Shown piece by piece: positions 49,237 through 50,409 of a stretch of 50,409 bases of DNA. Source of the DNA: Clostridiales bacterium (lineage in GTDB: Bacteria; Bacillota; Clostridia; Oscillospirales; Acutalibacteraceae); assembly GCA_022799115.1 (NCBI GenBank), contig JAAWNT010000016.1, positions 1 to 50,409 of the forward strand. The letters are read 5' to 3'. Every line of letters starts with the position of its first letter. Position 1 is the stretch's first letter. Position numbers and translations under genes: made by a program. The notes below the pieces were generated by a model, which was given only the letters and a program-made list of their open reading frames with translations, had not been told where the DNA came from and did not search any database.

Positions 49237-50133
49237 TTACTCACAGAGCAGCCTGACATAGTGGTTGGCTTCGCGCAGAACGTGGTCGGCCAATAAAGGA
49301 AGAATTACGGAACGAATTTTGCATTCCTCAATGCCCTTGACCCCTGCTGTCTTAAAGTCTCTGAACTTCTGTGTTTGGGCCAGCGCTTCTTTGCGTACAA
49401 TGGTCTTGTCATGAACCTCGCACGCACGTGCCAGCAAGGTGTTGAAATCTTTTGCAAAGGAGTCGGCGGTCTCTATCAATTCATTCTCCGACGGATCCAA
49501 AAGTCCGCGGATGAACAGCGCGTGCTCCATCATGATACGATTCCAGAATTGTTCCAATTTTCCCATGGTTTGAGGATCCAGATCCCCGTCCTCCTCTAGG
49601 CGGCACACGTACTCCCGGTATAGCTTTGCTTCCCGAATGATATGCTCGAGAAGCAGCGGATAGTTCATTGTAAACATCCGACAGCACAATACGTTGGACA
49701 GTATCTGCTGCTTGAAATCAATCAGCCCGTCCAGAAGCCGCAGCGCCGTCCGGTTCAGCTGCCGCACCTGCCGGTTGAGCTGGTCGTCTGAACGATTACA
49801 GCCGCCGGGGCGCAAAAGCTTTTCACGCGCGGTAATGTCTTGATTGATGGGAATACCGGTAAAGCAGGAGGTCTGCCGTTCCGCAACGGAAGTAAACTGG
49901 GTGATGACCTCGCCGGAGTTTAAAACGTCGCCGCCTACTACGCCGTCGCTAAGGGCAACGGCGCGGCTGAGCAGCGTTTCAAACTCATCTTTATAGTGCA
50001 TAGCCGTTTTGGTAAACGTGGGATTTGCAGGCGTAAAACCCGCCGCAAGAAACAGGGAATGCTCTTTCATGATGCGGGCAAAAAACAGGTGTAGCTCCAG
50101 AGAAAACGCGGCATATCGTTCGCTTGGATGCAT
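49237..50133 (-). CDS. DUF2935 protein, two tandem helical domains
   Basis: 298 residues, all helical, no membrane segment. Two homologous halves carry a similar pattern: FFARIMKEHSLFLAAGF in the first and FWNRIMMEHALFIRGLLDPS in the second, each followed by a long helix (MHYKDEFETLLSRAV / DSFAKDFNTLLARA). LLEHIIREAKLY and LADHVLREANHY repeat as well. Glu and His at such places recall metal-binding four-helix (ferritin-like) folds. ATG 50133 has GGAGGAG upstream; the frame is open further up. Clostridial relatives have unknown function, sometimes tied to sporulation. It stands alone. Confidence 0.85.
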   Translation of the reverse strand: MHPSERYAAFSLELHLFFARIMKEHSLFLAAGFTPANPTFTKTAMHYKDEFETLLSRAVALSDGVVGGDVLNSGEVITQFTSVAERQTSCFTGIPINQDITAREKLLRPGGCNRSDDQLNRQVRQLNRTALRLLDGLIDFKQQILSNVLCCRMFTMNYPLLLEHIIREAKLYREYVCRLEEDGDLDPQTMGKLEQFWNRIMMEHALFIRGLLDPSENELIETADSFAKDFNTLLARACEVHDKTIVRKEALAQTQKFRDFKTAGVKGIEECKIRSVILPLLADHVLREANHYVRLLCE

Positions 50134-50409
50134 TGATATCTCCTCCATTTCATATGCGATGTGCCTATCCATTCTATGCATACCCTGTCCAAAAGGTACC
50201 GTTGCCCCACAGGATACGCCGAGCCAAGCGTAACTTTTTGCGCAAAAAAGGAACAATGGAGCAAGCGGCTGATTTTTTATGAAATAAAAAGTCGAAACGA
50301 GCATAAGCCGTGGTAGTGTCAAGAGAATTTCGCAAAAAGGAAAAGAGCTCTGAAAAAAGGAAGTCAGCCGACAGCGGAGGGATCGGAAAACGACGCCTCC
50401 AAATGCTTC

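Noticed and set aside
50240-50340. TTGACA on the - strand upstream of the DUF2935 gene (near 50,320)
   Set aside because: No -10 element at 16-18 bases; TATGCT lies only 11 bases away, so it was not called a promoter.
1-50409. CRISPR arrays, complete insertion sequences and rRNA genes
   Set aside because: Looked for repeat-spacer patterns, transposase motifs with terminal inverted repeats, and rRNA signatures; none seen. The only multi-copy units are the short phage cassettes and motifs listed.

Overview
The window joins the right part of an integrated tailed-phage genome (base 1 to about 23,679) to ordinary chromosomal DNA (about 23,680 to 50,409) of a Gram-positive, low-oxygen bacterium. 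AGGAGG-type ribosome sites, frequent TTG/GTG starts, GapN, a DUF1538/PII pair, a sortase-anchored GH85 glycosidase and the SpeA/SpeE/SpeB plus carboxynorspermidine polyamine cluster point to a gut-type clostridium (Oscillospiraceae/Ruminococcaceae-like). That placement is an inference from gene content; no search was run.

Prophage. The right end is attR, the 3' part of a tRNA-Val(CAC)-like gene at 23,631-23,679, with a tyrosine integrase beside it (+ strand). The lysogeny region (about 20.6-22.2 kb) holds two XRE repressors on the + strand facing a leftward early operon. The early genes (16.0-20.6 kb, mostly - strand) are small DNA-binding proteins (three ribbon-helix-helix proteins, two excisionase-like HTH proteins, an ORF6N antirepressor) separated by repeated stop-hairpin-Shine-Dalgarno cassettes. 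Replication genes follow (DUF2800 nuclease, DUF2815, family A DNA polymerase, VapE primase-helicase, VRR-NUC nuclease, SNF2 helicase), then an ArpU/RinA-like late regulator. A terminator, a consensus promoter and a tRNA-like RNA introduce the late genes: terminase small and large subunits, portal, a MuF head protein carrying a C-terminal ADP-ribosyltransferase domain, a small Cys protein, scaffold and capsid. The capsid gene runs off the left edge, so tail, lysis and attL lie outside.

Chromosome. From left to right: a maltose/galactoside O-acetyltransferase-like gene; a 1,632-residue secreted GH85 endo-beta-N-acetylglucosaminidase; a divergent pair of NADH oxidase and GapN (redox balance around glycolysis); a small XRE regulator; a lipoprotein; an ABC exporter-like cluster (one ATPase, two membrane proteins, one membrane-anchored protein); a tandem-PII protein with a DUF1538 membrane protein; a five-gene polyamine operon (arginine decarboxylase, spermidine synthase, agmatinase, carboxynorspermidine synthase, carboxynorspermidine decarboxylase) behind a long structured leader that ends in a terminator hairpin; and a DUF2935 protein.

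The points most worth following are the MuF-ADP-ribosyltransferase with its coupled small gene (a candidate polymorphic toxin/immunity pair), the leader of the polyamine operon and its two apparent spermidine routes, the tRNA-like RNA in the late promoter region, and the recurrent hairpin-SD cassette of the early genes.
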